64,000 bases of DNA, taken from NCBI RefSeq assembly GCF_008831285.2, contig NC_045143.1:903503-967502 (forward strand). The letters run 5' to 3'. Both the position numbers and the translations under genes were made by a program. The DNA comes from Nymphaea colorata. Lineage: Eukaryota > Streptophyta > Magnoliopsida > Nymphaeales > Nymphaeaceae. Below are positions 36,901 through 48,067 of this stretch, piece after piece; the stretch's first letter is position 1; each line of letters begins with the position of its first letter. The notes under the pieces were generated by a model. It ran no database searches. It had not been told where the DNA came from and saw only the letters and a list, made by a program, of their open reading frames with translations.

Positions 36901-39632
36901 CATCGATTTCCGGCTCAAATCTAAGGGTGCACATCGGATCCGATACTCGGGTTTCAGTGCCCATCTTAAGTCCATTAGCTATGGGCTTAACTAAAAATTT
37001 GAGAGTTTCTTGAATATTATAAAAATCTGGTGTCCAACAGCAATCTTGGCCAGATGAAGAAAGCAGTGGCGTTTTAGAAATTTCTTTAAAAAATTATGTC
37101 CATTTTAGTTTTTTATTATTTTCATAATTCTCATTTTATCTTTTCAAAAGTCTTCATTTTTCGATTACACACTCATGTGCAGAGTCAACAGCCAGCAGCT
37201 AGGTCCCGCATATTGTTGGCTTTTATGTGTATATGTGTGTATATATACAGGTCTAAATGCATAGCTTCTTCAGGTCCTAGACTCCTAAAGATGGAAAGAA
37301 AGAAAGAGAAAAAATTATTAATTGATATTAGATGACTTAAATACTTTGTCTTGTTTTTTTCTTCATTTTTTCTCTCAGTTATCCATTTTATCATGAAGAT
37401 GGACGGCCAAAATGGTTCCTTACCAGCACCTAAGGGTTTAGTACCTACCAATTTCTCATATTGTCTCTACTGAGATATTTGAATTAAAATAAGTATAATA
37501 ATGGACATATTGACTGATTATAAAGTACTATTTATGTGTCTAATTAAAAGTCTATGTAAAGCATAACAATGTATTTGATAAATGAAAGATAATGCCACTA
37601 ATGTGTCCGATAGCAAGGAGGAAATTTAGGGCCAAGTCCAAGTAAGAAACCTACCACTTGTCTGAAGGTTGAAGCTTTTACCCAACTCGCGGCTCTAACT
37701 AGTGGGATTTAGGGCGGAGTTGGCCAAACTTGGGTTTCCAATATTTAATTTTTTAAAAAAAATAACCTTTGAATCAGGTTTCTTTTTACTGTGCTTAAAC
37801 CAGGCATTTCTTCTCCGGGATATCTAATCATTCCCGGATTTGTTGGCCTAAGCCCTTATTTTATGGATCTTGGTTCTAGACGTGGGGTGCAAATGGACGC
37901 CGATTGAGGATCGGATCTTGCACTTTCTGGATGCATCAGATGCGGTCCAAAATCCAACATCTCACGCACTAAGCTGGTCCAGATCCAGTTCAGTGAACCC
38001 CTAGCTATAGGTGAATAAGCCCTCCAGCTAGTTACTTGGGACACATGTATATTTGTTGAATATGGTACAGAGAAAAAATAATGGGAAAGCAATATAATGG
38101 GAAAATCTAAGAAATGAACTGTATATTTAATAATTAAATATTATTTTAAAAACATCTAAAATTAATCATGAAGATGGTAGGGCTTATTTTTTTACTTTTA
38201 AGTGGTCTTCGACTTTACTCTAGCTGGTTTTTGCTGCAGTTGTATTGGATTTTTAAAAAATCTTATTTAACTTGTTTTTTCGGAAATATATATTTTTTCT
38301 CTGATCTACAGCTAGTACAAGCAATCAAAAGGACAATTAAAATCCAACTACGTTTCCTTCATCTGGTTCAACTAATTAATTAATTTCAAACCATGTGAAC
38401 TCTATGAATTTCCTTTACAAAATAAATAAATAAATTTATTTAAATTTCTGGTCCATTAGCTAACGAGGTTGAACTTGATCTGGGGTTGAAAGCCGTACAA
38501 TAAATAAATAAAATGTAGAGAACAATACTTGGAATAAACTGCGCAGCTTGGAGATTGCCTGTTTCCAGCTTGCCAGTATGAAAAAAGAAAAGCGAGAGAG
38601 AATAAAATGACCAGAAATTTAATAGAAGGTAAAATTATTCCCGTTTGACTGTGCAACTGGCGCTTGGGTAAAATTTTATCTGGTAAAGATTATCTGTAAA
38701 AGATTTGGTGTAGTTTTTTTATAGGTAAATTCTGCAGTGTCTACTGTCTAAGTGTTGACGGGTTCGGGCGATTCATATGCCGCGAGCCCGCGACTGACGA
38801 CCAGGCTTGACCATAATAAAATTAAAGCATTTTCATTTACAGTCCAAAATTTCCGTTATAATTCAAATCGTACTCGTTTTTTTTCTACTTTTTCTACTTT
38901 ACTATTCGTAGGTTTACCAATAACAGCCAAGTAATAAAAGATCTTTCATTTTAAAACAACGCGATATTTCGCGTCCTAGACTACAAGGTCCTTAAGAATT
39001 AATTGAAGATTTTTTTTCGCTTCATAAAAAAAAAAATAGTTGTTGTCTAAAAACTTTTTAAAAAGAGTCTTAATCGCAACTTCCTGTGTTAAAAGTTGAA
39101 TATTAACGACTGTTAACTAAAAATATTAAAAGTTGAAATATCAACTCCACTCGGTGAATTCAGGCGAAGTCCGATGTCGGAAAACTGAAAAGCCGGTGGC
39201 CTTTTATAAAATTATTGAAAAATCGTGTGAGCTGATTAAAAATTCCTGTAACTTGAACGAATTTAACAATAACGGAGCCCAGAATTGGCAGAGTCCGACG
39301 AAAGACCGGACGGTGGGTGGTAGGCCGTCTTTGGCCTACGACCCCGCAAGGAACTCCTGTATTCCCGCCGGCACCGAGAAGTTTTCAGAGAAAAGAATCC
39401 CCAGAGTTTTCATTCCCATGTGCAAATTTCCCCTTTGACCTGGGAATCGGAGATGGCCGGATTTCCATTCGTCTCGCGTCCGGGAAACAGGGGAATCTTT
39501 TCCGTCAAATTAACAAACGCGAGAAAGGAGAAAGTAAAAGGCGTCGCCAGAAAACGCAGCCGGATCCAATGCTGCCGTGAAAATCTCGGTCAAAAGTAGT
39601 AAAGAGGATCGAGCAACCGAGGACCAAATGGC
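36901..39632. other. Intergenic, nothing firm identified
   Basis: AT-rich DNA. A GC-richer island lies at about 39130-39600 with open frames on the plus strand, including one starting MAGFPFVSRPGNRG near 39454, but no domain is recognised. Confidence 0.5.
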
Positions 39633-39715
39633 TTAATTAGCATCAGAGTCTGAGTAGGCTTCATCTTCCACCTGCACATCACTAGATCCACTGTTCCTCG
39701 TAGACAGAACTTCAT
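39633..39715 (-). other. Possible terminal exon fragment
   Basis: On the minus strand an acceptor-like 'gattag' precedes 83 bases that read EVLSTRNSGSSDVQVEDEAY and end SDSDAN-stop. The acidic Ser/Asp-rich tail is typical of a protein C-terminus. No partner exon is recognised, the upstream polypyrimidine tract is weak and the family is unknown. Confidence 0.2.
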
Positions 39716-42571
39716 CTAATCAAACGCAACTTGTGCTTCTCGTTTCAAACGCATTTGAGAAAACGGAGCAACGCCGTTGAAATGTAAAAGCGATCGGCCG
39801 AGTGATGGGACGTTCCGAGCTCAAATGCTGCTTCATGACTTTGATTTTGGTTTCAGTTCATGCTACCAACGTCAATATATCTGACTTGGATTGGACATTC
39901 AATGGAATCATGCAGAAAAGATAAGATATGGAATCATGCAGAGAAGATAAGATATGAAAGAAAAAAATAGTACTCGAGTAACTCGACTAAGAAATTGGAT
40001 TCCATATAGATTTAAGAAATAACACATTATTGGATTCGGATATATATATATATACATGCTAATGGATTTAGACCAGATTTAGTTTTAAATAAAAGTTGTA
40101 TATCCAATGCTCCTACGTTTTGAAACAAAATAGGATTTACATGAAGTTCAAATTGCAAAACTGGATTTCAAATTTGGATTTACATATGAATTTTTTTTGT
40201 CTTAAATTTGAATCTAAATATGTGAATATCTGAAAAGGCAGATACAGTTAATAATGTATCCAATTCGAATTTGAATCTTGTCTCGCCAATAGCCAACAAC
40301 ATTTAGAAAGATGAAAAGTGGGATCAGGCCAGTGAACAGGAAAACGTCCATATCATACGTTCCTAGCTGACGAAAGCACTATACTTTTGGTAAGTTGGTA
40401 GCTTTTGAACCTGTCCATGCTAAGTCGACCAGGTATTCTAAAGCTTATATCTCATGGAAATATACCCTAAAATTGGTAGATTCTAGTCAAGGTTGGATAA
40501 TTGAAATTATGTTCAAAATTAAACCAGTTCCAGTCATTATGTACATATGGTTTAGTAAGAAATCGAGACAAAAAAGTGGGAAATGACGGCGTTCCCCTTT
40601 CCCGGAGTTTCTTCTTTCCCGGAGTGTAGGGCTGCTCGGGGACCTGGGTGGACGGCACTTGTAACCTTGATGGATCAGGATGTTCTTTACCTGCAAAGAC
40701 AAAAAGGGGGCGGGCGAAGAGATGAGGAGAAGAAAGAAAGAGCTCTGCTCTGAGAATTATCAGCTTTTGGTGCAAGCTGAGAACCAGCAACAGAGCGCCA
40801 TCAATGAAGAACATGTACTTTTTTTCTGCAGAAGATGAAGAAGAAGAAGAAGGATGGGCCTCACATGGGTAGCTAGAACAAAAGGCAAAGGGTTTAGGGG
40901 GGTGGGTCCTGTACCATACCATACCATATGTGAGGCACCTGATGTGCACCAGCAGCATAATAGCCGACAATGATCACATAAACCTTTCATCATTCTGCAA
41001 CATTTTATAAGTGAGGGCCACCCTCATGCCATCATTAGTCTTCGGCGCCTGCTCCAGGACAGGATAATCAACTTTCCTTTTGGCAGCGCCAAGCGAATCC
41101 TCACCTCAAAGTCTTCCTACAGATAAAATGGATCAGATATATGTGGTTGTTCATGACCTGATTTTGAATTCATTAATTGGATTTGGTAAATGATATGAAT
41201 CCAACTGCTCTTCAGATCTAGACTCGGGATCTGGTTCTATAACTAAATCTGGATCCGAACCTGACATCTGACTAGAATCAGGTAACTATTGCACCTGATT
41301 ACATATGAATGTCCGGTTTTAAATACGCAATATTTAACATGTCAACATGTTAATATCAAATTAAATTATATTTAAGCATCTATAATTTAAGGTCTTGGGC
41401 AATTATTTTCGAGTGACTGATTTTTTTTTTTTTAACCATATAGCAACGTCGATCATATTTGAACTATGCACACACATATATATAAGCTATGAAATTCAAA
41501 AGTTTTATGTCATGAATATGGATCATTAAAAGATCTTATTTACACATTGCCACCCATTTTCTCGAATTTGTAAAGTCAGAATTTTGAGAAGCAACTTGAT
41601 TACACGGATTTGGATCTGTTTTCTTCTCCCGAGCAGGAGAAACTTCCTGCTTTGGCCCATTCTACAAAAGACCGGTAGTTCGAATCATTTTCCGTAAATT
41701 AAAAGGCTGAAGGTTCAGATATGGGCCATGGGTATGGATCGGCTTTTCTTTAAAGCAAACCACTTTTATCTGTGTATCGATCCGTACCCGAAGTCTTCTT
41801 TTCTCGGGTCCAGCCTTTTGGGGCACGTGATCATACACACATGCATGGTTCAGCTTTCCGTTGGGTTCTTCCTGAGAAAAGAAGCTACTATCAAAAGGGG
41901 TCTGAGAAGGTGGGTCATGACCCGATCCAAATTCAAATCATATCTGATAGGATCTAGGTTTTGTATTATAAACCCCTTCTAATCTAAATACCAGAGATGG
42001 GTTTTGCTTATTTTGGTCAGATTTGTAAGATTTACTAGTAAATGGGCCAGTTTGGCTGGGAAATAAAAAGTTTCAATGCGACATAGATAAAACATATCAG
42101 TGCACTTCTTTGGAATTTCTTTGGAGATGTGCTGAATTCGAGTGTTTGAATTTCTGAATTTGAACTTTTTACACACTTTTCTTTCTTAGTTCTAACTATC
42201 AAATGTTCAACATAATCACATCATATTTCCTAGAACAAGAACTTGTTGTTCTTGAAATATGTGTTTTAAGAAGGTGTGCTTCCAAGATACAATGTTCTTC
42301 ATATCAAATGCCATTTTATAAACCTTTGCCCTTGCCCGAGCGAACATGCTGAGCCCATCAAAGTAGAAAGTCACATATGTGTTTTTAGCAGCAAGGAAGT
42401 GGCAAGAGAGAATTTGAATGAGCCACTTCCTTCAAAATTTTACTTTTTGGCTTCTAAAAATTTATATGTATATATATTTGTATATATGGTTGTTGGATTA
42501 CCCTGATCATCCGGCCTGTCCTGCGCGTGAGAGATTCAGATGGACCGATGGTTGGAGGATTTCAACTTCTC

Positions 42572-42573
42572 TT

Positions 42574-42635
<62 letters not shown>
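42572..42635. repeat. Compound (CT)n-(TA)n microsatellite
   Basis: A CT run with one interruption followed directly by a TA run, in the same arrangement as 29915-29989. Confidence 0.9.
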
Positions 42636-43351
42636 ATCTTTCCTTCCATCTTCTTTTCACCTACCCATCTCATAAAATTTTTCAAAATTGCAGCTGGAAA
42701 CGAAATGAGACCTTAACAACGCAGTGATCGCTGTCTGGTTCCTGTCCTTTGCAAGATATGGCCATTGATGGAGGGCATGAGTGTGGCATAATTCCAATTT
42801 ATTTGATTCTTTAGATTCGGACATTTTTCTTTTGAAATTTATTTAGAGTTAGTTCTGCATTCGAACATTATATTTAGTTATAGGATCCATACTAAGTGAT
42901 ATTTGTTTGAAAAGTTTCATTTTCATCAGCTAGAAAACTAGGTTGAGTAGTTATACTTTGTAAGTGGTTAGGTGCCTACCACTCTGTTTGAGAGCCACAA
43001 GTAGAAAGGGAATTAATCAACATGACAACATCTAAGGGTTTTCATCCTCCACAGGCAATTCTCATTTTCATTCAGTTCTAGCTTCAGGTTTACACTATAC
43101 TGATCGCTGTGCTTCTGTTTTACACTAAATGTGGATTCAACTCTGAACTCTGTTGTTTCTTTGAGCTCTGATCAGCTTTGCTCTGCACTCATTGTGCATT
43201 CAAATTAGGCAAAGTTAGGCAGTTCTTCTGCATGGCGCTACCCATTACAGTTAATGCTTCTTTCTGTTGGCATACGCAATGGAACTCAAAAATTCTGCAG
43301 CAGTTTATCATATCTGCGGCTAGAGATTGTGCCTTTGACATGTTTTTTGCT

Positions 43352-43506
43352 GCCAGAGGCGGACCCAGAAATTTTTAGCTGAAAAGCATTAATATAAAAT
43401 TTTAAACTTTTAAGGAGGATAAAATTTACACAGAGGTGTCAATATAAAAATAAATGCTTTTTATAGGTCTGTGTGGGCAATTGCCCACATCTGCTTCTGC
43501 CTCTGC
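43352..43506. repeat. Short non-autonomous repeat with perfect 16-bp palindrome
   Basis: The left end is 'ccagaggcggacccag' and the right end 'ctgcttctgcctctgc', an imperfect inverted pair. Just inside the right end is GTGGGCAATTGCCCAC (43473-43488), which equals its own reverse complement. A further copy begins at 43704 ('gtagaggcggagctac'). Confidence 0.6.
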
Positions 43507-45241
43507 TTGCTGCAGTCACCTGCTTTCTGCACTGGACATGACTGTCACCGTGACTGCTTGCTGTTCTTTCCCATGGCATGAAGTGGTTGCTCTGATCCTT
43601 AGCTGCAGCAAGTATTACCTGTAGTCTGCACTGTAAGTGCATCTTCTTGCTTGAGCGTTGCAACTGTTACAGAAGCTCCAAATCTAGTCTTGAAGATCGT
43701 CAAGTAGAGGCGGAGCTACATATGGACAGGTGTGCGCATGCAACTGCCCACACCTCCCCTTCAAGTTTTCTTTATTTTCAATCAATATCTTTAAATGTTT
43801 GGTCTGTTATGTATATGAGTTAAAATCACTTCATACCATGCCAATAGAGTTGCATTTTAATGTACTTTAATAGTGTTAGATTCTTATGCCAATAAAAAAA
43901 CTGTGTTAAGAGTGTGAATTCAAATAAAGAAAGCTATTTATTAGGCAAAGGAGCTTGAACACTTTTTCTTCAATAATCACATGGGGCCTACGATTACTTC
44001 ATATTTTAACATTTAATTTTAATATGTTGGATTCTTGGATTCCAGATATCTTATTTCTAGCAAAGATTTCATATCCTTCGTTATGCAAAGATTACATCAT
44101 GAATTTGTAAACCCTGCTTCACTCTTCTCTACTTGCTAGTTATAATTTTGAGACATAATGGAGATATTAAATCTCAAGTTAAAAATTATGGAGATCTTGG
44201 ATATATAATTAATCTCAAAAAATGTATACTTTGTTAGTACAATGATTTTAAGGTGAACATACTCACCAATATCATTAAATTTGTTGGTCTTCTTCAACAA
44301 TACAATTTTTCCAGGAAAAGGACAACATAAATATGAGAAAATATGTTTTCAGAAGTTTCCCAAGAAATATATAGAAAGAATTGTAAAATATGAAAAACTC
44401 GAAAAGAATAGAAACCATATACTTTGACTTTATGAGTAAAAGTTTTAAATGGCCATTTAATTTATCAAGTTTTTTTCAAGTTTTTTTCTAAAAAAAAAAC
44501 GCTTTTTCTGTGACTAGTCTCCGTGAAACCACATTTTGTTTCCAAAAACTGATTTTGGAGTGCCATTCAGATGTTCTCTTCGAATTTTTCAAAAATTTAC
44601 AGGCTTATATAGTTTCCAAATTGATGATTTGACATCTTTTGGATATTATTACGGGATACTTAGATTTCTTCCCTGTTCAGTGTTTCATGACAGTGAAACT
44701 GATGTAGCCAATAAGATTTAGCTGTTTAAATTCTACATCAACTCAATTTGAAGAAGAAGAAGATGCAACATAGCATGAACTTCGATTCAATAATAACAAA
44801 CAAAGAAATTTAGCAAGTAAAGCAAACAAAGCAACGAGAGGGATGCCAACAATGTGCAGCCTGCCTCAATGGGAACCTTATGTTTGTTAAACAAGGAAGA
44901 AAAATGGGTATACATCTGAAAATAAGATCCAACTAAAACTAAATCATTAAGATCCAAATACGTTTAAAACGAATAAATAATCTAATATATCATCTTTTGA
45001 AGAGTTGCTCCGAGTTGAATTCCCAACTGAATCTGATGAACAAGTTTCGATACATGACGAGCTTGAATCTGCTTTGGTTTACCAACTTATAACCATGTCC
45101 TTATATCTCTCGACAAAATTTCAATATTTCAATATATCATCAAATATATTTCTACATATAAATTAAAAATTACGATTCTGCCCCTGCCTCTCACAGACCA
45201 AAAAATGCACAGAAAATATTACATAGTGATCTTAAAAGGTG

Positions 45242-45370
45242 TTTGGTAGCTGGAACTTTGGGACACTTGTGTCCGCGCTCTTGGTACCGGGAGCTTTTTC
45301 TTTCTTGAGAGTTGAGACACTTGTTGGGAGTCCTGGGAACATGTTCCTGCACGTTTGGTAGCTGGAACTT
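45242..45370. repeat. 17-bp direct repeat upstream of the MEE40-like gene
   Basis: 'tttggtagctggaactt' is present exactly at 45242-45258 and 45354-45370, and each copy is followed closely by 'gggacac' after 0-8 bases. It lies about 380-510 bases upstream of the PPR start codon. Confidence 0.85.
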
Positions 45371-45748
45371 CTTGTCCTGGGGACACTTTTTCCCTGCGGG
45401 TTGACTGAGGTTGGTTCCAGAAGCCGTACTGGAACGACCGGGCTGCTAGTTCATGGGTCGACCAGCTAGTCCGGCCCGACCTCCGAAACGCCCCTCCCAT
45501 ATTATCCACAACGGAGAAAAGGAATTTCCCCTGCCTGCTCCTCTCCGTCGGTCTCTCATCGTTCCTGCTCCTGAAGACCTGAATTTCTCCCAGATTTTCT
45601 CCGGAGCTTTCTCTCCAACATCGCCGTAAGCTACTCTTCCTCTCTAGTTTCCAGCACAAGCTCATCATTGTTCACATCTCCTCCCATTGCGGTAACACCA
45701 TTTGGAGGCCGCGTTCCGACCCTCTTGAAAGCTTCCTGTGCTTCCCAA

Positions 45749-48067
45749 ATGTATGTTTCTCCATCTCTACAACCTGCGACCCTCTCTTCTCTTCCTCACA
45801 GCTTCTCTGTTCCCAAACCGCCACCATGGCTTCTTCCAGGTAAGAGCCACTTCAAGCTCATAGCTTTTTCATCCACCTCACAGCAAGCAGAAATCGCTAA
45901 ACCCTCACCCTCAAAAACTACCAACTCATCTGATATTCTTCCCTCCGTAATCCATCAAATTCCTCCGAACTTCACCTCGAAGGACCTTATCAGCATCGTG
46001 CGCAGGCACGGCGATGGTGACACCGCCGTCAGCGTCTTTAATTGGGCCTTGGAGCAGCCGAATTTCGTGCCTGAGTCGTCGCTGGTCGAGGTGATCCTGC
46101 ACCAACTTGGAAGCGAGGCGTCTTTTGAGGAAATGAAGGCCCTCCTGGAAGATCCAGGGTGCACTGTCACCCCAGGTATGTTCTTGGCCTTTGTAGAAAG
46201 CTATGCAAAACTCCATATGGTCGATGAGGCTGTTGGCATTCTTAGTGAAATGGAAAAATTCGAAGTTGAACCTGACATATTCATCTACAACAATTTATTG
46301 AACTTGCTCGTTGATGAAAACAAGCTAAAGATGGTCGAATCTGTGTATTCTGATATGGGTAGAAGAGGGGTCAGTCCTGATGTGTCTACTTTTAACGTCT
46401 TGATCAAAGCGTTGTGCAAGGCCCACCAAATCAGGACTGCTATTTCCATGATGGAGGAGATGTCGGACTATGGTTTGGTCCCAGATGAGAAAACGTTTAC
46501 CACCATCATGCAGGGATATATTGAACAGGATAATCTGGACGGTGCGTTGGAAATCAAAGAAAGAATGACAAGCTCTGGATGCAAACTCACCAGTGTCACG
46601 ATTAATGTTTTGCTCCACGGATACTGTAAGCAAGGTCGAGTTGAGGAAGCTCTCAATTTTATGGAGGAAATGACAGTAGATGGCTTTTATCCTGACAAGT
46701 TCACTTTTAACACACTAGTGAATGGATTATGTCGAGCTGGACATGTTAAACATGGCCTTGAAATACTTGATGCAATGCTTCAGGAAGGGTTTGAACCTGA
46801 TATTTTCACCTACAATACGTTGATATCTGGGCTCTGTAAGTCTGGTCATCTCGAGGAGGCCATGAATGTTTTAAATGAGATGGTCTCGCGTAATTGTTAT
46901 CCTAATGTGGTGACATATAACACTTTGATAAGTGCTATGTGTAAGGAGGATAGGATCGAAGAAGCTACTGAACTTGCACGTGGTTTGTCAACGAAGGGCC
47001 TTCTTCCGGACGTTTGCACATTCAATTCTCTCATTCATGGCCTCTGCAGAGTTGAGAAGCTAGCGATTGCCATGGACCTGTTTCAGGAAATGCAGAAGAG
47101 TGGGTGCCCGCCAGATGAATTTACTTACAATATGTTGATCAGTGCCCTCTGCTCGAGAAGGAAACTCGAAAAAGCTCTCGCATTGTTGAGAGAGATGGAA
47201 TCTAACGGCTGCGCAAGAAGTGTGGTTACATACAACACCTTGATTGATGGGCTATGCAAGAACCAGAGGATTGAAGAAGCAGAGGAAGTATTTGACCAAA
47301 TGGAACTTCAAGGAATTTCAAAAAATGTTGTGACTTACAACAGTCTAATTGATGGTCTCTGCAAGGCTGGAAGAGTTGAAGAAGCTGCTGAGCTAATGGA
47401 TCACATGATAATGGCAGGATTGAAACCTGACAAGTTCACATATAATTCATTACTCTCATTCTTTTGCAAAGCAGGAAATATAAAAAAAGCAACTGACATT
47501 GTTCAAACGATGACTTCAAATGGTTGTGAACCAGATGCTGTAACATATGGGACCTTAATTGGTGGTTTATGCAAGGGTGGCAGAGTACATCTGGCCAACA
47601 AGCTACTCAGAACTATCATGATGAAGGGAATAGTTCCTGCTCCCCAGACTTACAACCCCATAATTCAATCACTTTATAAGCAGCAAAAGACAAAAGAAGC
47701 CATGAGACTATTTAAAGAGATGATTGAGAAAGGAGAACCTCCAAATGCTCTCACATACAAGATTGTGTTTCGTGGCCTATGTTGTGGGGGAGGACCTATT
47801 GGTGAAGCCGTTGATTTCCTTAAGGAGATGATGGAGAAAGGTTTCCTACCAGAATACTCAGCACTTTCCATGCTAGCAGAAGGTCTCTGTACTCTGTCAA
47901 TGGAGAATACTCTATACGAGCTCATTGATCTGGTCATGCAAAAAGCTAACTTCTCTGGTAGTGACGTTGCTGTTGTAAGGGGTTTCCTTAGGGTTCGAAA
48001 GCTGCATGATGCAATGGCTGCTGTAGGGCGTGTATTGAAGACTCACAAAACTAGAGAAAGATACTAA
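45749..48067 (+). CDS. P-class pentatricopeptide repeat protein, MEE40 (At3g53700) type
   Basis: An intronless frame of 772 residues from ATG 45749. The open frame continues upstream to about 45575 but has no ATG there, so 45749 is chosen. The N-terminus is rich in Ser and Pro with few acidic residues (MYVSPSLQPATLSSLPHSFS), consistent with an organelle transit peptide. About 16 PPR motifs of 35 residues follow from roughly residue 145 to near the C-terminus. Long stretches match what I know of Arabidopsis MEE40 nearly residue for residue: STFNVLIKALCKAH, YGLVPDEKTFTT, LPDVCTFNSLIHGLC, VFRGLCCGGGPI. MEE40 (maternal effect embryo arrest 40) is needed for embryo development and is predicted to be chloroplast-located. 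PPR proteins bind organelle RNA to guide its stability, processing or translation. There are no E or DYW extensions, so RNA editing is not expected. Arabidopsis MEE40 is of similar length (about 750). Confidence 0.95.
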   Translation: MYVSPSLQPATLSSLPHSFSVPKPPPWLLPGKSHFKLIAFSSTSQQAEIAKPSPSKTTNSSDILPSVIHQIPPNFTSKDLISIVRRHGDGDTAVSVFNWALEQPNFVPESSLVEVILHQLGSEASFEEMKALLEDPGCTVTPGMFLAFVESYAKLHMVDEAVGILSEMEKFEVEPDIFIYNNLLNLLVDENKLKMVESVYSDMGRRGVSPDVSTFNVLIKALCKAHQIRTAISMMEEMSDYGLVPDEKTFTTIMQGYIEQDNLDGALEIKERMTSSGCKLTSVTINVLLHGYCKQGRVEEALNFMEEMTVDGFYPDKFTFNTLVNGLCRAGHVKHGLEILDAMLQEGFEPDIFTYNTLISGLCKSGHLEEAMNVLNEMVSRNCYPNVVTYNTLISAMCKEDRIEEATELARGLSTKGLLPDVCTFNSLIHGLCRVEKLAIAMDLFQEMQKSGCPPDEFTYNMLISALCSRRKLEKALALLREMESNGCARSVVTYNTLIDGLCKNQRIEEAEEVFDQMELQGISKNVVTYNSLIDGLCKAGRVEEAAELMDHMIMAGLKPDKFTYNSLLSFFCKAGNIKKATDIVQTMTSNGCEPDAVTYGTLIGGLCKGGRVHLANKLLRTIMMKGIVPAPQTYNPIIQSLYKQQKTKEAMRLFKEMIEKGEPPNALTYKIVFRGLCCGGGPIGEAVDFLKEMMEKGFLPEYSALSMLAEGLCTLSMENTLYELIDLVMQKANFSGSDVAVVRGFLRVRKLHDAMAAVGRVLKTHKTRERY

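Larger units (their letters stand above)
39716..45574. other. Repeat-rich intergenic DNA
   Basis: Contains 'gattcagatttggat'-type degenerate words (about 39990-40290 and 41150-41340), a TA run near 40041, a GAA run near 40836, a compound CT/TA microsatellite (42572-42635) and two copies of a short repeat family (43352-43506 and 43704 onward). On the minus strand around 40570-40690 an open stretch follows 'tttgcag' and reads PSRLQVPSTQVPEQPYTPGK; it is not recognised. I see no supportable gene. Confidence 0.5.

Noticed and set aside
40467-40970. 167-residue minus-strand frame, considered as a small secreted peptide gene
   Set aside because: It does not begin with ATG, includes a Ser run from a GAA/TTC repeat and lacks any known peptide-hormone motif.
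45219-45668. 149-residue minus-strand open frame upstream of the MEE40-like gene
   Set aside because: It lies antisense to the likely promoter and leader and includes the 17-bp direct repeat. It is Arg/Ser-rich by base composition and no domain is recognised.
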